From: JAICLV01 sp036380925 | GTDB taxonomy: Bacteria; Actinomycetota; Actinomycetes; Acidothermales; Acidothermaceae | Assembly (NCBI GenBank): GCA_036380925.1 | Contig: DASVDW010000217.1 | Coordinates: 1-36,963 of the forward strand | Length of the DNA: 36,963 nt | Direction: 5' to 3' | In this document: positions 24,192-31,229 of the stretch, piece by piece | Numbering within the stretch: the first letter of the stretch is position 1 | How the letters are laid out: the number at the start of each line of letters is the position of its first letter | The notes under the pieces: generated by a model | What the model saw: the letters and a program-made list of their open reading frames with translations, nothing else | What the model was told of the DNA's origin: nothing | Database searches by the model: none | Position numbers and translations under genes: made by a program

Positions 24192-25433
24192 CTAATCGGC
24201 CGTCTCCAGCTGATCGACCGGTGTGCCGAGCACCGCCTGCTCGTCGGGCCGGAAGCGCAACACGTTGTCGATGTAAGACTTCGTCGCGGCCTCCATGCCG
24301 ACATCGCGGCCGGCCGCCTCCGACATGTACCAGCGGTGCACCAAGACCTCGTGAAAGAGCTCGGCGGGTTCGAGCTTTCCGCGCAGCTCGGCTGGGACCT
24401 GTTCGATCACCGGCTCGAACACGTCACTCAGCCAGTGCCTCGCGACCGTGACCTCGTCGACGTCGACACCGGGCATGACCGCGGCGGCGCGGTAACTGTC
24501 GAGGTCGTTGAGCAGCCGGCGGGCTTGGTTCTCCTCGACGTTCAACCCGGTGAGTTGGGACAGTCGCCGCTGATGGTGACCGGCCTCGACGACCTGCGTC
24601 TGCAGCTTGAGCCGGGTGCCGCCGGGCTCGTCAACGAGCTGCACCTCCCCGACGTCGTAGCCCAAATCGTTGAGTCGCTGCAGGCGGGCGTCGATGCGCC
24701 ACCACTCGTTCGGGTCGACGTACTCGGTGTGGGTGAGCTCCGACCACAGTCCCTGGTAACGCGTGACGACGCTCTCGGCGACCGAGACCGCGTCGACCGT
24801 GTCGGCGATCAGGCCGGCCGCCTCGAGGTCGAACATCTCGCCCGCGATGTTGGTCGAGGCGATGTCAAGGTCGTGCGTGCGCTGGCCATCAGACAAGGTG
24901 TCGCGCAACTCGCCGGTCTCGGCGTCGACCAAGTAGGCGGCCAGCGCTCCGGCGTCGCGGCGAAACAGCGTGTTCGACAGCGAGCAGTCTTTCCACGCGA
25001 ATCCGACGAGATGGAGCCGCACGAGCAGCTGGGCCAGCGCGTCGAGCAACTTGTCGGCCAGCTCGGGATCGAGCCGTCTGGAGAAGAGCGCGCGATACGG
25101 CAGCGAGTACCGCAAATGCTTCGTGACAAGCGCGGCGTCGAGGTCCTCGCCGTCCGGGGTCGATCGCTCGATGACGACGCCACGGGCGCGCACGACGGGC
25201 ACCTCGCGCTTGCCGAGCTCGCGCAGCAGCCGGTATTCGCGTTCGGCGACCTCTTGCGGCAGTTCCTTGATCGCGTACACCGTGCCCGCCACCCGCACGA
25301 ATCGGACGACGTGCCGCGAGATGCCTCGCGGCAGCGACACCAACCGGTCGGCGGGCCAGCGCTCAAGCGGGGTCGACCACGGCAGCGCCAGCAGGTCGGC
25401 CGGGTCGCTGATGGTGGAGAACTGCAAGCGCAC
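24192..25433 (-). CDS. DUF4032 protein, kinase-like fold
   Basis: 413 residues from GTG 25433. The N-terminal ~230 residues look like a lipopolysaccharide-kinase-type fold: VAGTVYAIKELPQEVAEREYRLLRELG has the lysine and glutamate of a kinase N-lobe, and LLVRLHLVGFAWKDCSLSNTLFR plus AYLVDAETGE resemble the catalytic and metal-binding loops. The rest (about 270-400) is the DUF4032-specific region. Common in actinobacteria; the phosphorylated substrate, if any, is unknown. It stops one base from the membrane protein's convergent stop and starts 45 bp from the divergent tRNA gene. Confidence 0.85.
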   Translation of the reverse strand: MRLQFSTISDPADLLALPWSTPLERWPADRLVSLPRGISRHVVRFVRVAGTVYAIKELPQEVAEREYRLLRELGKREVPVVRARGVVIERSTPDGEDLDAALVTKHLRYSLPYRALFSRRLDPELADKLLDALAQLLVRLHLVGFAWKDCSLSNTLFRRDAGALAAYLVDAETGELRDTLSDGQRTHDLDIASTNIAGEMFDLEAAGLIADTVDAVSVAESVVTRYQGLWSELTHTEYVDPNEWWRIDARLQRLNDLGYDVGEVQLVDEPGGTRLKLQTQVVEAGHHQRRLSQLTGLNVEENQARRLLNDLDSYRAAAVMPGVDVDEVTVARHWLSDVFEPVIEQVPAELRGKLEPAELFHEVLVHRWYMSEAAGRDVGMEAATKSYIDNVLRFRPDEQAVLGTPVDQLETAD

Positions 25434-25478
25434 GTCACTACTGTCACACGGACGGCGTTAGGATCGGCGGACAGTCTG

Positions 25479-25552
25479 GCCGGTGTGGCGCAATCTGGCA
25501 GCGCATCCGACTTGTAATCGGAAGGTTAGGGGTTCGATTCCCCTCGCCGGCT
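25479..25552 (+). tRNA. tRNA-Thr (anticodon UGU)
   Basis: A full cloverleaf can be drawn: acceptor GCCGGTG/CGCCGGC, D stem GCGC/GCGC, anticodon stem TCCGA/TCGGA with loop CTTGTAA (anticodon TGT at 25513-25515), and T stem AGGGG/CCCCT with loop TTCGATT. Discriminator base T25552; CCA is not encoded. It reads ACA (and by wobble ACG) threonine codons. Confidence 0.96.
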
Positions 25553-26029
25553 CTCCGGTGGGATCTCGCGTCGCTCGCGGACGACGTCGGCGATGTGTGC
25601 CGCTGAAGTCTCCACGTCATCGTGTTCCCAGACCACAATCAGCAGCCAGCCCGCCTCGGCCAGTTGTCCTGCGGTTGCGACGTCGCGGGCGATGTTTCGG
25701 GCGACTTTGTCGGCCCAGAATCGGCCGTTCGCGGCAGGGGCTCGGTAGTGATCGGGACAGCCGTGCCAAAAGCAGCCGCGCACTTCAACTGCCACCCGTG
25801 CGGGGCGAAAGACGATGTCGACCGTGCGGCGCACTTCCGTGAGCGGACGCGCGCACACCCGGTAGCGCAGCCCCATCCGATGCAAGACCTTGCGGAGCGC
25901 GATCTCCGGCTGCGTGTCGCGGCTGCGATTCGCCTGCATCGATCGGCGGACGGCCGCGCTGGTAGCCCAGGACTGGGTTGCGACAGGCTGGGCTGCGGGG
26001 GGCTGGGTTGCCACGGGCTCGGTTGCCAC
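25526..26029 (-). CDS. vsr: Very short patch repair endonuclease Vsr
   Basis: 167 residues from GTG 26029. Vsr nicks beside T:G mismatches made by deamination of 5-methylcytosine. The core starts SWATSAAVRRSMQANRSRDTQPE; the metal-binding Asp71 (TVDIVF) and the GCFWHGCPDH block with His89 are present, followed by FWADKVARNIARD and LLIVVWEHD. The first 19 residues are pentapeptide repeats. The last nine residues are read antisense through the T arm of tRNA-Thr, so the gene overlaps the tRNA by 27 bp. No cytosine-5 methyltransferase gene is in the window, though vsr usually accompanies one. Confidence 0.9.
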   Translation of the reverse strand: MATEPVATQPPAAQPVATQSWATSAAVRRSMQANRSRDTQPEIALRKVLHRMGLRYRVCARPLTEVRRTVDIVFRPARVAVEVRGCFWHGCPDHYRAPAANGRFWADKVARNIARDVATAGQLAEAGWLLIVVWEHDDVETSAAHIADVVRERREIPPESRRGESNP

Positions 26030-26033
26030 GCGG
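25974..26033. repeat. Four 15-bp tandem repeats at the 5' end of vsr
   Basis: Four units of 15 bp (25974, 25989, 26004, 26019) share a TGGGTTGCCACGGGC-like sequence. On the minus strand they encode VATEP, VATQP, PAAQP and VATQS, the poorly conserved leader before the Vsr core. In-frame length variation between strains would be expected. Confidence 0.75.
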
Positions 26034-26097
26034 CCAGGGTACGTCCGCGCGCGGGATCGGTTAGGGCATCGCTTTCGGGGTATGGCGGCGTGAAGCC

Positions 26098-26134
26098 ACC
26101 CCGGCACCCGTTCCCCCCAGCGGGTGCCCGGGGT
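26098..26134. terminator. GC-rich hairpin, probable terminator
   Basis: ACCCCGGCACCCG pairs with CGGGTGCC-GGGGT across a 10-base loop, with one bulged C. It lies 50 bp past the stop of the minus-strand gene at 26185-26439 and before vsr, so it likely ends that transcript. No T-tract, as often in actinobacteria. Confidence 0.55.
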
Positions 26135-26184
26135 TCTCGGACGTGTGCCGTGAGTGGACTGCGCGTTGGGGACCCGCGCAGGCG

Positions 26185-26439
26185 TCAGGGATTGTGCCGG
26201 CTGACGAGCCGCGCCACCCGGGCGCGCAAGTGTTCGCGGGCCAATCGGTCCACGGCGTCTTGGGTGACGGGCTGTCGGGATCGTTCTAGGGCATGGCGGG
26301 CCGCGGCGATCACCCGTTCGATGGCCTCCGCCGGTAGACGGTCGCCGAACTCCGCCCGCAGCGTCTCGTGTCGCTCCAGGTCGGGCAGCACGATCACCCG
26401 GTCCGGTTTGCCCGCGCGGCTGTCACCCGCGCCGCCCAT
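26185..26439 (-). CDS. Small three-helix-bundle-type protein
   Basis: 84 residues from ATG 26439; an in-frame TTG at 26478 would add 13 residues. The core HETLRAEFGDRLPAEAIERVIAAARHALERSRQ followed by DAVDRLAREHLRARVARL fits the actinobacterial 'three-helix bundle dimerization domain' small proteins, in which two short helices precede a basic C-terminal helix. Function unknown. Base and codon bias match a real gene. It is flanked by hairpins on both sides, suggesting a monocistronic transcript. Confidence 0.65.
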   Translation of the reverse strand: MGGAGDSRAGKPDRVIVLPDLERHETLRAEFGDRLPAEAIERVIAAARHALERSRQPVTQDAVDRLAREHLRARVARLVSRHNP

Positions 26440-26557
26440 AGCCCCAGCGACTCGCTCCTGACGGGGAAGTGATCTCAACGATGTTCACGCTCCTGAGTCG
26501 TCCACTGGATACCCGCTCGGCCGGGCTGGTAGTCCTGACCGTCTTGTTCGGACGACG

Positions 26558-26593
26558 CGAATCGGGCGGGGCCGCTTGGCCCCGCCCGATTCG
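26558..26593. terminator. Perfect 16-bp hairpin, probable terminator
   Basis: CGAATCGGGCGGGGCC and its exact complement flank a GCTT loop. It lies 18 bp downstream of the stop of the small hydrophobic gene (minus strand). No T-tract follows on either strand. Confidence 0.7.
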
Positions 26594-26611
26594 TGATCGC
26601 GTGCTAGCGCG

Positions 26612-26770
26612 TCACCAGCGGTACCACCGCGACCCGGTGCCCGAGCGCAAGCCGAAGCCGACGAGCCATGCGATGAACAGCACCACGGCGATGATCCAAA
26701 GCCAGTGCAGCGCGAAGCCGAGGCCACCGAAAATAAGGGCCAGTAACAGAACCAGCAGGATGAGACCCAT
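26612..26770 (-). CDS. Small hydrophobic membrane protein
   Basis: 52 residues from ATG 26770, with GGAGG five bases upstream (26776-26780). Two membrane segments: GLILLVLLLALIFGGLGFAL and LWIIAVVLFIAWLVGFGL, then a basic-aromatic end RSGTGSRWYRW. This is the actinobacterial 'hydrophobic protein' type of about 50-60 residues, function unknown. Its leader contains a tandem 13-bp repeat, and a perfect hairpin follows the stop. Confidence 0.8.
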   Translation of the reverse strand: MGLILLVLLLALIFGGLGFALHWLWIIAVVLFIAWLVGFGLRSGTGSRWYRW

Positions 26771-26773
26771 GAC

Positions 26774-26806
26774 GTCCTCCACGGACAAGTGTTGTCCTTC
26801 ACGGAC
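26774..26806 (-). promoter_or_regulatory. Tandem 13-bp repeats in the leader of the small hydrophobic gene
   Basis: On the minus strand GTCCGTGAAGGAC and GTCCGTGGAGGAC occur 20 bases apart (start to start), each itself an inverted repeat GTCC-N5-GGAC. The copy nearer the gene includes the GGAGG ribosome binding site. Two helical turns of spacing and internal symmetry suggest protein binding or RNA structure that could control translation; this is inference. Confidence 0.5.
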
Positions 26807-26895
26807 TAGCTAACTTTGATTTTTGGTTGCTTCGAAATGAGGTAGACAGCTGTTAACCGATGGCCGCCATTTGCGCGGCCGCCACCCGTTCGGGA

Positions 26896-27141
26896 TTAGT
26901 ACACGTCGTGTCGCTCGACGACGCGGTCACGCGCTACGGGGTCACCAGCTGCGTGCTCTTCGGTGATGCTCGTGCGACGGCGTGGCGCGAAAACAGTGAG
27001 CGTGACCAGCAATCCGATCGCTCCGGCAACCATCAAGATAATACCGACCACGGGAATGGAGATCCCGCTTACCGTCGCATGCACTGCGAAGGTCAAGATG
27101 GCGCCAACCGCGATGAGAAACACCGCAACGCCGATTCCCAT
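26896..27141 (-). CDS. DUF6458 family small membrane protein
   Basis: 81 residues from ATG 27141, with GGGAGG seven bases upstream. Two membrane segments, MGIGVAVFLIAVGAILTFAV and VVGIILMVAGAIGLLVTLTVF, are joined by HATVSGISIP; this start and spacing are typical of the DUF6458 family. The tail is basic then acidic (APRRRTSITEEHAAGDP). Function unknown. A small GC hairpin (27162-27180) lies in its leader. Confidence 0.83.
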   Translation of the reverse strand: MGIGVAVFLIAVGAILTFAVHATVSGISIPVVGIILMVAGAIGLLVTLTVFAPRRRTSITEEHAAGDPVARDRVVERHDVY

Positions 27142-27259
27142 GAATTGCCTCCCGGATACAGGCCGGCTGTCGCAGCCGGCTATGCCCGGTCAGGTACCCC
27201 CGAGGAACACGGACCAAACTGGTCCGCAAAAGCGGTCGCGGAAGCCGTCCGCGGACACG

Positions 27260-27943
27260 TCATGGTTCAAACTTGTAGCCGACACCACGAACCGTGACCA
27301 GGTGCCGCGGCGACGCAGGCTGCTCTTCGATACGACCGCGAAGTCGCTTCACGTGGACGTCGAGCGTCTTGGTGTCGCCGACGTAGTCGGCTCCCCACAG
27401 CCGGTCGATCAGCTGGTCTCTGGTTAACACCCGGCCCGCGTTTCGCAAGAGCAACTGCAGCAACTCAAACTCCCGAAGCGGCAACGTGACCGTCTCGCCG
27501 CGCACCGTCACGACGTGGCGGTCGGCGTCCAGCCGCACCGGGCCGGCCTCGACGATCGCGGTGTCTGAGACCTCGGCGGCGTCGCTGCGACGCCGGAGCA
27601 CGGCGCGGATGCGTGCGACCAACTCGCGCGCGGAGAACGGTTTTGTCACGTAGTCGTCCGCACCAAGTTCGAGGCCCACGACCTTGTCGATCTCGCTGTC
27701 GCGCGCGGTCAACATGATCACCGGGACGTCACTGTGCTCGCGCAACTGGCGGCACACCTCGGTGCCGGGCAAGCCCGGCAACATCAAGTCGAGCAGCACG
27801 AGATCGGCGCCGTGTCGCTCGAAGTCGTCGAGCCCGGCCGTGCCAGTCGCGGCGACCCGAACGTCGAACCCCTCGCGGCTGAGCATGTAGGAGAGTGGCT
27901 CGGCGAAGGACTCCTCGTCCTCGATTACCAGCAGTCGGGTCAA
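27260..27943 (-). CDS. regX3: Phosphate-responsive response regulator RegX3
   Basis: 227 residues from TTG 27943. The start overlaps the senX3 stop (TTGA), so the pair is translationally coupled. Receiver domain residues 1-115 with acidic pocket Glu8-Asp9, phospho-acceptor Asp52 (LVLLDLMLPG) and Lys in TKPFSARELVARIRAVLRR; OmpR/PhoB-type winged helix from about 130 (LPLREFELLQLLLRNAGRVLTRDQLIDRLWG, then TLDVHVKRLRGRIE). Length equals mycobacterial RegX3. It probably binds the PHO-box repeats in front of senX3/phoU and pstS. Confidence 0.95.
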   Translation of the reverse strand: MTRLLVIEDEESFAEPLSYMLSREGFDVRVAATGTAGLDDFERHGADLVLLDLMLPGLPGTEVCRQLREHSDVPVIMLTARDSEIDKVVGLELGADDYVTKPFSARELVARIRAVLRRRSDAAEVSDTAIVEAGPVRLDADRHVVTVRGETVTLPLREFELLQLLLRNAGRVLTRDQLIDRLWGADYVGDTKTLDVHVKRLRGRIEEQPASPRHLVTVRGVGYKFEP

Positions 27944-29043
27944 GATCCTGGCCTTTCCATCGACGCCGCGGGTGCGGCAGGCACATGCAGGGTGAAGGTA
28001 GAGCCGACTCCGACTCTGCTCCACAGCGTCACCCGTCCGCCGTGATTTGCCATGACGTGTTTTACGATCGCCAGCCCAAGACCAGTCCCGCCCGTCGCGC
28101 GCGATCGCGCGGTGTCGACGCGGTAGAACCGTTCAAAGACCCGCTCTTGGTCGGCGTCGGCGATTCCAACGCCCTCGTCGCTCACCGAGACGGTGGCCAT
28201 CTCCGCGCCGTCCGCGTCTACGTCGCGTCGGGCTCCGATGCCCACTTTCGACCCCCTTGGCGAGTAGGCAATCGCATTTTCGATCAAATTCGTCAACGCC
28301 GTGACGAGCTGGCGTCGTTCGCCGAGGACCGCGAGGTCTCCCGAGTCTGCGATGTCGAGTCGGATGCCGGCGGCTGCCGCGCGCACCTGGAGCGGTTCCG
28401 CCGCGTCGGCGACGATGTCGCGCACGAAGACTGCCGCCAGACTGGGCAACGGCTCGCCACCCTGCAGCCGGGACAGGTCGAGCAGCTCCTGCACCAACCG
28501 CGACATGCGACCGGCCTCGTGCAAGATGCGTTGCGCGAATTGCTTGGCCGCGTCGGGGTCGTCGGCCGCGTCATTGAGCGCCTCGGCGAGGAGGAGCATC
28601 GCGCCGATCGGAGTCTTCAGCTCGTGTGAGACGTTCGCCACGAAGTCTCGGCGCACGGCTTCGAGCCGCCGCGTTTCTTGAAGATCAGTGAGCAGCAAGA
28701 CGACGCGAGCGGAGTCCGGCACCGACGCGGCCACCGCATGAACGGCCCGCGACGAAGCACCCCACGGCAAGTCGACGTCCCGCGCCAGTCGTTCGCCCGT
28801 CGAACGCGCTTGACGTGCCAGACGCACCAGCGGCCTGGCTGTCAGCCGGTTGTTGCTCACGACGCGCAGGGCGCGGGCCGCCTCGTTCGCGAGGACGACG
28901 TTCTCGTCGTCCAACAACACGACGCCGCTCTCCAAGGTGGCGGCCACGGTCGAAAGCACGGCCGCTGTCTCGGACGCCGGACCCGGCTGCGCTGCACTCG
29001 ACGGCACACTGGCGATGGTAGGGACGCGAGGCCCCGGCGCCAA
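27940..29043 (-). CDS. senX3: Sensor histidine kinase SenX3-type, without membrane segments
   Basis: 367 residues from TTG 29043; GTG 29007 is an alternative, and an in-frame stop further upstream excludes a longer form. A PAS-like region (about 28-125, LESGVVLLDDENVVLANEAARAL) is followed by HisKA with the phospho-acceptor in FVANVSHELKTPIGAM, and HATPase_c with NLIENAIAYSPRGS, DEGVGI and GGTGLGLAIVKHV. These blocks match SenX3/PhoR closely. The N-terminal transmembrane pair of mycobacterial SenX3 is absent: residues 1-27 are Pro/Ala/Ser-rich. Signal is expected to come via PhoU and the Pst transporter. Confidence 0.93.
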   Translation of the reverse strand: MAPGPRVPTIASVPSSAAQPGPASETAAVLSTVAATLESGVVLLDDENVVLANEAARALRVVSNNRLTARPLVRLARQARSTGERLARDVDLPWGASSRAVHAVAASVPDSARVVLLLTDLQETRRLEAVRRDFVANVSHELKTPIGAMLLLAEALNDAADDPDAAKQFAQRILHEAGRMSRLVQELLDLSRLQGGEPLPSLAAVFVRDIVADAAEPLQVRAAAAGIRLDIADSGDLAVLGERRQLVTALTNLIENAIAYSPRGSKVGIGARRDVDADGAEMATVSVSDEGVGIADADQERVFERFYRVDTARSRATGGTGLGLAIVKHVMANHGGRVTLWSRVGVGSTFTLHVPAAPAASMERPGS

Positions 29044-29068
29044 AAGCGGTGAAAGTCGTTGGCCAACT

Positions 29069-29090
29069 GTTCACCTTTCGTTCGCGCCCA
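29069..29090. promoter_or_regulatory. PHO-box-like direct repeat in the senX3/phoU divergent region
   Basis: Two 11-bp units, GTTCACCTTTC and GTTCGCGCCCA, abut each other. The first matches the actinobacterial PHO-box unit (GTTCACC...), the second is degenerate. The site lies 26 bp upstream of senX3 and 97 bp upstream of phoU, where RegX3/PhoP autoregulation is known in related bacteria. Confidence 0.6.
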
Positions 29091-29186
29091 TGTCGCTCGG
29101 TCGCCTCCCTTCGGTCACTCCGGCGCAGCAACCTGCTGGATGGATCGCGAGCCGCGATCGAGGTGCGTGACGAAGGGCCCCTGCCA

Positions 29187-29837
29187 ATGCGCGACGCTTA
29201 CCACGACGAGCTCGACGCCATCACCGAACAGCTTGTCGAGATGACGCGTCTGGTCGGAACCGCCCTGTCGTCGGCCACCCAAGCCCTCCTCGAGGCCGAC
29301 GTGACCGTGGCCGAACTGGTCATCGACGGCGACGCCGCGGTGAACGCGCTTCGTGACCGAGTCGAGCGACGGACCGTCGACCTCATCGCGCGGCAGCAGC
29401 CGGTAGCGGGAGACCTGCGGATGCTCACGACCGGTTTGCGGATCACCTCCGACCTCGAGCGGTCCGGCGACATGGCCGTGCACATCGCGAAGCTCGCGCG
29501 CCGTAAGTACCCCGCGTGCGCGGTTCCGACGGAGTTGCAAGGGACCATCCGCGATATGGGCGCCGCCGCGGCGGCCATGGTCGACAAGGCGGCCGAGGTG
29601 ATTCGCACCCGCGACCTCGCGCTCGCCGGCGAGCTTGAGTCGGACGACGACGTGATAGACGCGTTGCACAAGACATTGCTCATCACCATGCTCGCCCCAG
29701 CTTGGCCGCACGGCGTCGACACCGCGATCGACCTCGCGTTGGCGGGCAGGTACTACGAGCGGTTCGCCGACCACGCGGTGTCGGTGGCGCGGCAGGTCAT
29801 GTACCTGGTCACCGGCGAGTCCGCGGTTCGGGCTTGA
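29187..29837 (+). CDS. phoU: Phosphate transport system regulator PhoU
   Basis: 216 residues from ATG 29187, with GAAGGG upstream. Two PhoU helical repeats: RDAYHDELDAITEQLVEMTRLVG, RVERRTVDLIARQQPVAGDLRMLTTGLRITSDLERSGDMAVHIAKLA, and the second half ending YYERFADHAVSVARQVMYLVTGE. The metal-binding E/DXXXD motifs are in DLERSGD and YERFADH. PhoU links Pst transport activity to the sensor kinase. Normal length; it precedes pstSCAB by 181 bp and diverges from senX3. Confidence 0.95.
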   Translation: MRDAYHDELDAITEQLVEMTRLVGTALSSATQALLEADVTVAELVIDGDAAVNALRDRVERRTVDLIARQQPVAGDLRMLTTGLRITSDLERSGDMAVHIAKLARRKYPACAVPTELQGTIRDMGAAAAAMVDKAAEVIRTRDLALAGELESDDDVIDALHKTLLITMLAPAWPHGVDTAIDLALAGRYYERFADHAVSVARQVMYLVTGESAVRA

Positions 29838-29908
29838 GAACTGTGATGTCGTCGAAAACGCCTTCCTTGACTGCGAAAAGCCCGGTACAGGGCGAGAGAT
29901 CGATGGAT

Positions 29909-29930
29909 GTTCACCCGGCGTTCAACCGCC
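29909..29930 (+). promoter_or_regulatory. PHO box upstream of pstS
   Basis: Two adjoining 11-bp units, GTTCACCCGGC (29909) and GTTCAACCGCC (29920), both fit the direct-repeat PHO-box consensus. A -10-like TAGCGT lies at 29958-29963, 27 bases downstream, so the box would cover the -35 region as for an activator. pstS starts at 30019. Confidence 0.75.
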
Positions 29931-30018
29931 GTCCGGAATCAGGTCATGTGGCCCGCCTAGCGTCGGCGCTGGCTCGACTCGGAAGGACCGGTCGACCTCG
30001 CCAAGGAGGAGTTACCTC

Positions 30019-31191
30019 GTGAACATTTCCCGCACCGCCGCCGCAGTGCTGGCCGCGGGTGGCCTGTTGGCCGTCGCGGCGTGCAGCGACAACAACACAC
30101 CTTCGTCATCAGCGGCGGCAACGGGTGGCACTTCGACGTCCGCGGGCGCGCAGGGCAACAGCTCGGCGCCGGCGACGACCCCGAGCACCGGGTCGGCACC
30201 CACCAAGTGTGTGAGCGCTTCTCTCACCGGCGCTGGTTCGAGCTTCCAGGACCCGATCGAGCAGAAGTGGATCTCGGTTTACCGGCAGGACTGCAGCGGC
30301 GCGCAGATCAACTACACCTCGGTCGGCTCCGGCGCGGGCATCCAGCAGTTCGGCTCCGGAACCATCGACTTCGCCGGCTCGGACGTCACGATGAAGGCCG
30401 ACCAGCAGTCAACGGCGAACGCCCGCTGTGGCGGCAACCCCGCGATCCACATCCCGATCAGCGCGGGCGGCGTCGGCGTGACCTGGAACCTCCCCAACCT
30501 GACCGCGCTCAAGTTCTCGCCCGACACGATCGCCGACATCTTTCAGGGCAAGCTCACCAAGTGGAACGACCCCGAGATCGCGGCCGACAACCCCGGCGTC
30601 TCGCTGCCGTCGACCGCCATCACGGTGTTCCACCGCTCTGACGCCTCGGGCACCAACTCGGTGTTCTCCAGTTTCCTCACCGCCACGAGCAAGAAGTGGA
30701 CCCTCGGGTCTGGCACTTCGCTGAACTGGCCAACCAGCGGCCAGGGCGCCAAGGGCAACCAAGGCGTGAGCGCGGGCGTCGCGCAAACGGTCGGCGGCGT
30801 CACCTACACCGAGCAGGCCTTCGCCCTCCAGCACAAGCTGCCGCTCGCCCAAATCAAGAACACGGCCGGCAACTTCGTCGAACTCACCGCCGACAACGTG
30901 AGCAAAGCGCTTGCTGAGGCGACGGTGACGCCGGGCAGCGCCAATGATGTCTCGGCGAAGATGAACTACACGCCGAGCGACCCGAGCGCGTATCCGATTT
31001 CGAGCCTCACCTACGCGATCGTGTGCGGCAAGTACCCGTCGAGCATGTCGGCCGACAAGGTGAGCCTCATCAAGAGCTACCTCAGCTACGGAGTGACCGA
31101 CGGGCAGCAGTTCGCAACCCAGCTCGGCTTCTCGCCGCTGCCGCCGAACTTGGTCGCCAAGGACCAGGCGGCGATCAGCGGCATCTCCTAA
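30019..31191 (+). CDS. pstS: Phosphate ABC transporter substrate-binding lipoprotein PstS
   Basis: 390 residues from GTG 30019, with AAGGAGG upstream. Lipoprotein signal with lipobox VAAC, Cys22, then a Ser/Thr/Ala linker. Phosphate-binding regions are visible: LTGAGSSFQDPIEQKW near 69, GSGAGIQQFGSGTIDFAGSDVTMK near 100, and HRSDASGTNSVFSSFL near 205. Anchored outside the membrane, it delivers phosphate to PstCA. First gene of the pst operon, controlled by the PHO box at 29909. Confidence 0.97.
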   Translation: MNISRTAAAVLAAGGLLAVAACSDNNTPSSSAAATGGTSTSAGAQGNSSAPATTPSTGSAPTKCVSASLTGAGSSFQDPIEQKWISVYRQDCSGAQINYTSVGSGAGIQQFGSGTIDFAGSDVTMKADQQSTANARCGGNPAIHIPISAGGVGVTWNLPNLTALKFSPDTIADIFQGKLTKWNDPEIAADNPGVSLPSTAITVFHRSDASGTNSVFSSFLTATSKKWTLGSGTSLNWPTSGQGAKGNQGVSAGVAQTVGGVTYTEQAFALQHKLPLAQIKNTAGNFVELTADNVSKALAEATVTPGSANDVSAKMNYTPSDPSAYPISSLTYAIVCGKYPSSMSADKVSLIKSYLSYGVTDGQQFATQLGFSPLPPNLVAKDQAAISGIS

Positions 31192-31229
31192 CCCAAGAAC
31201 GCCTGCCGTAAGGGAAACGACGAGGACAC

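Noticed and set aside
25434..25478. A second tRNA gene near tRNA-Thr
   Set aside because: No further cloverleaf can be folded within 100 bp on either side.
25479..26480. Integrated prophage or ICE at the tRNA-Thr 3' end
   Set aside because: No integrase, no repeat of the tRNA 3' end further on, and normal base composition; only vsr is suggestive.
27162..27180. Hairpin GCCGGCTG-TCG-CAGCCGGC as a riboswitch for the DUF6458 gene
   Set aside because: It is a short 8-bp stem of the kind common in GC-rich intergenic DNA, with no further conserved structure.
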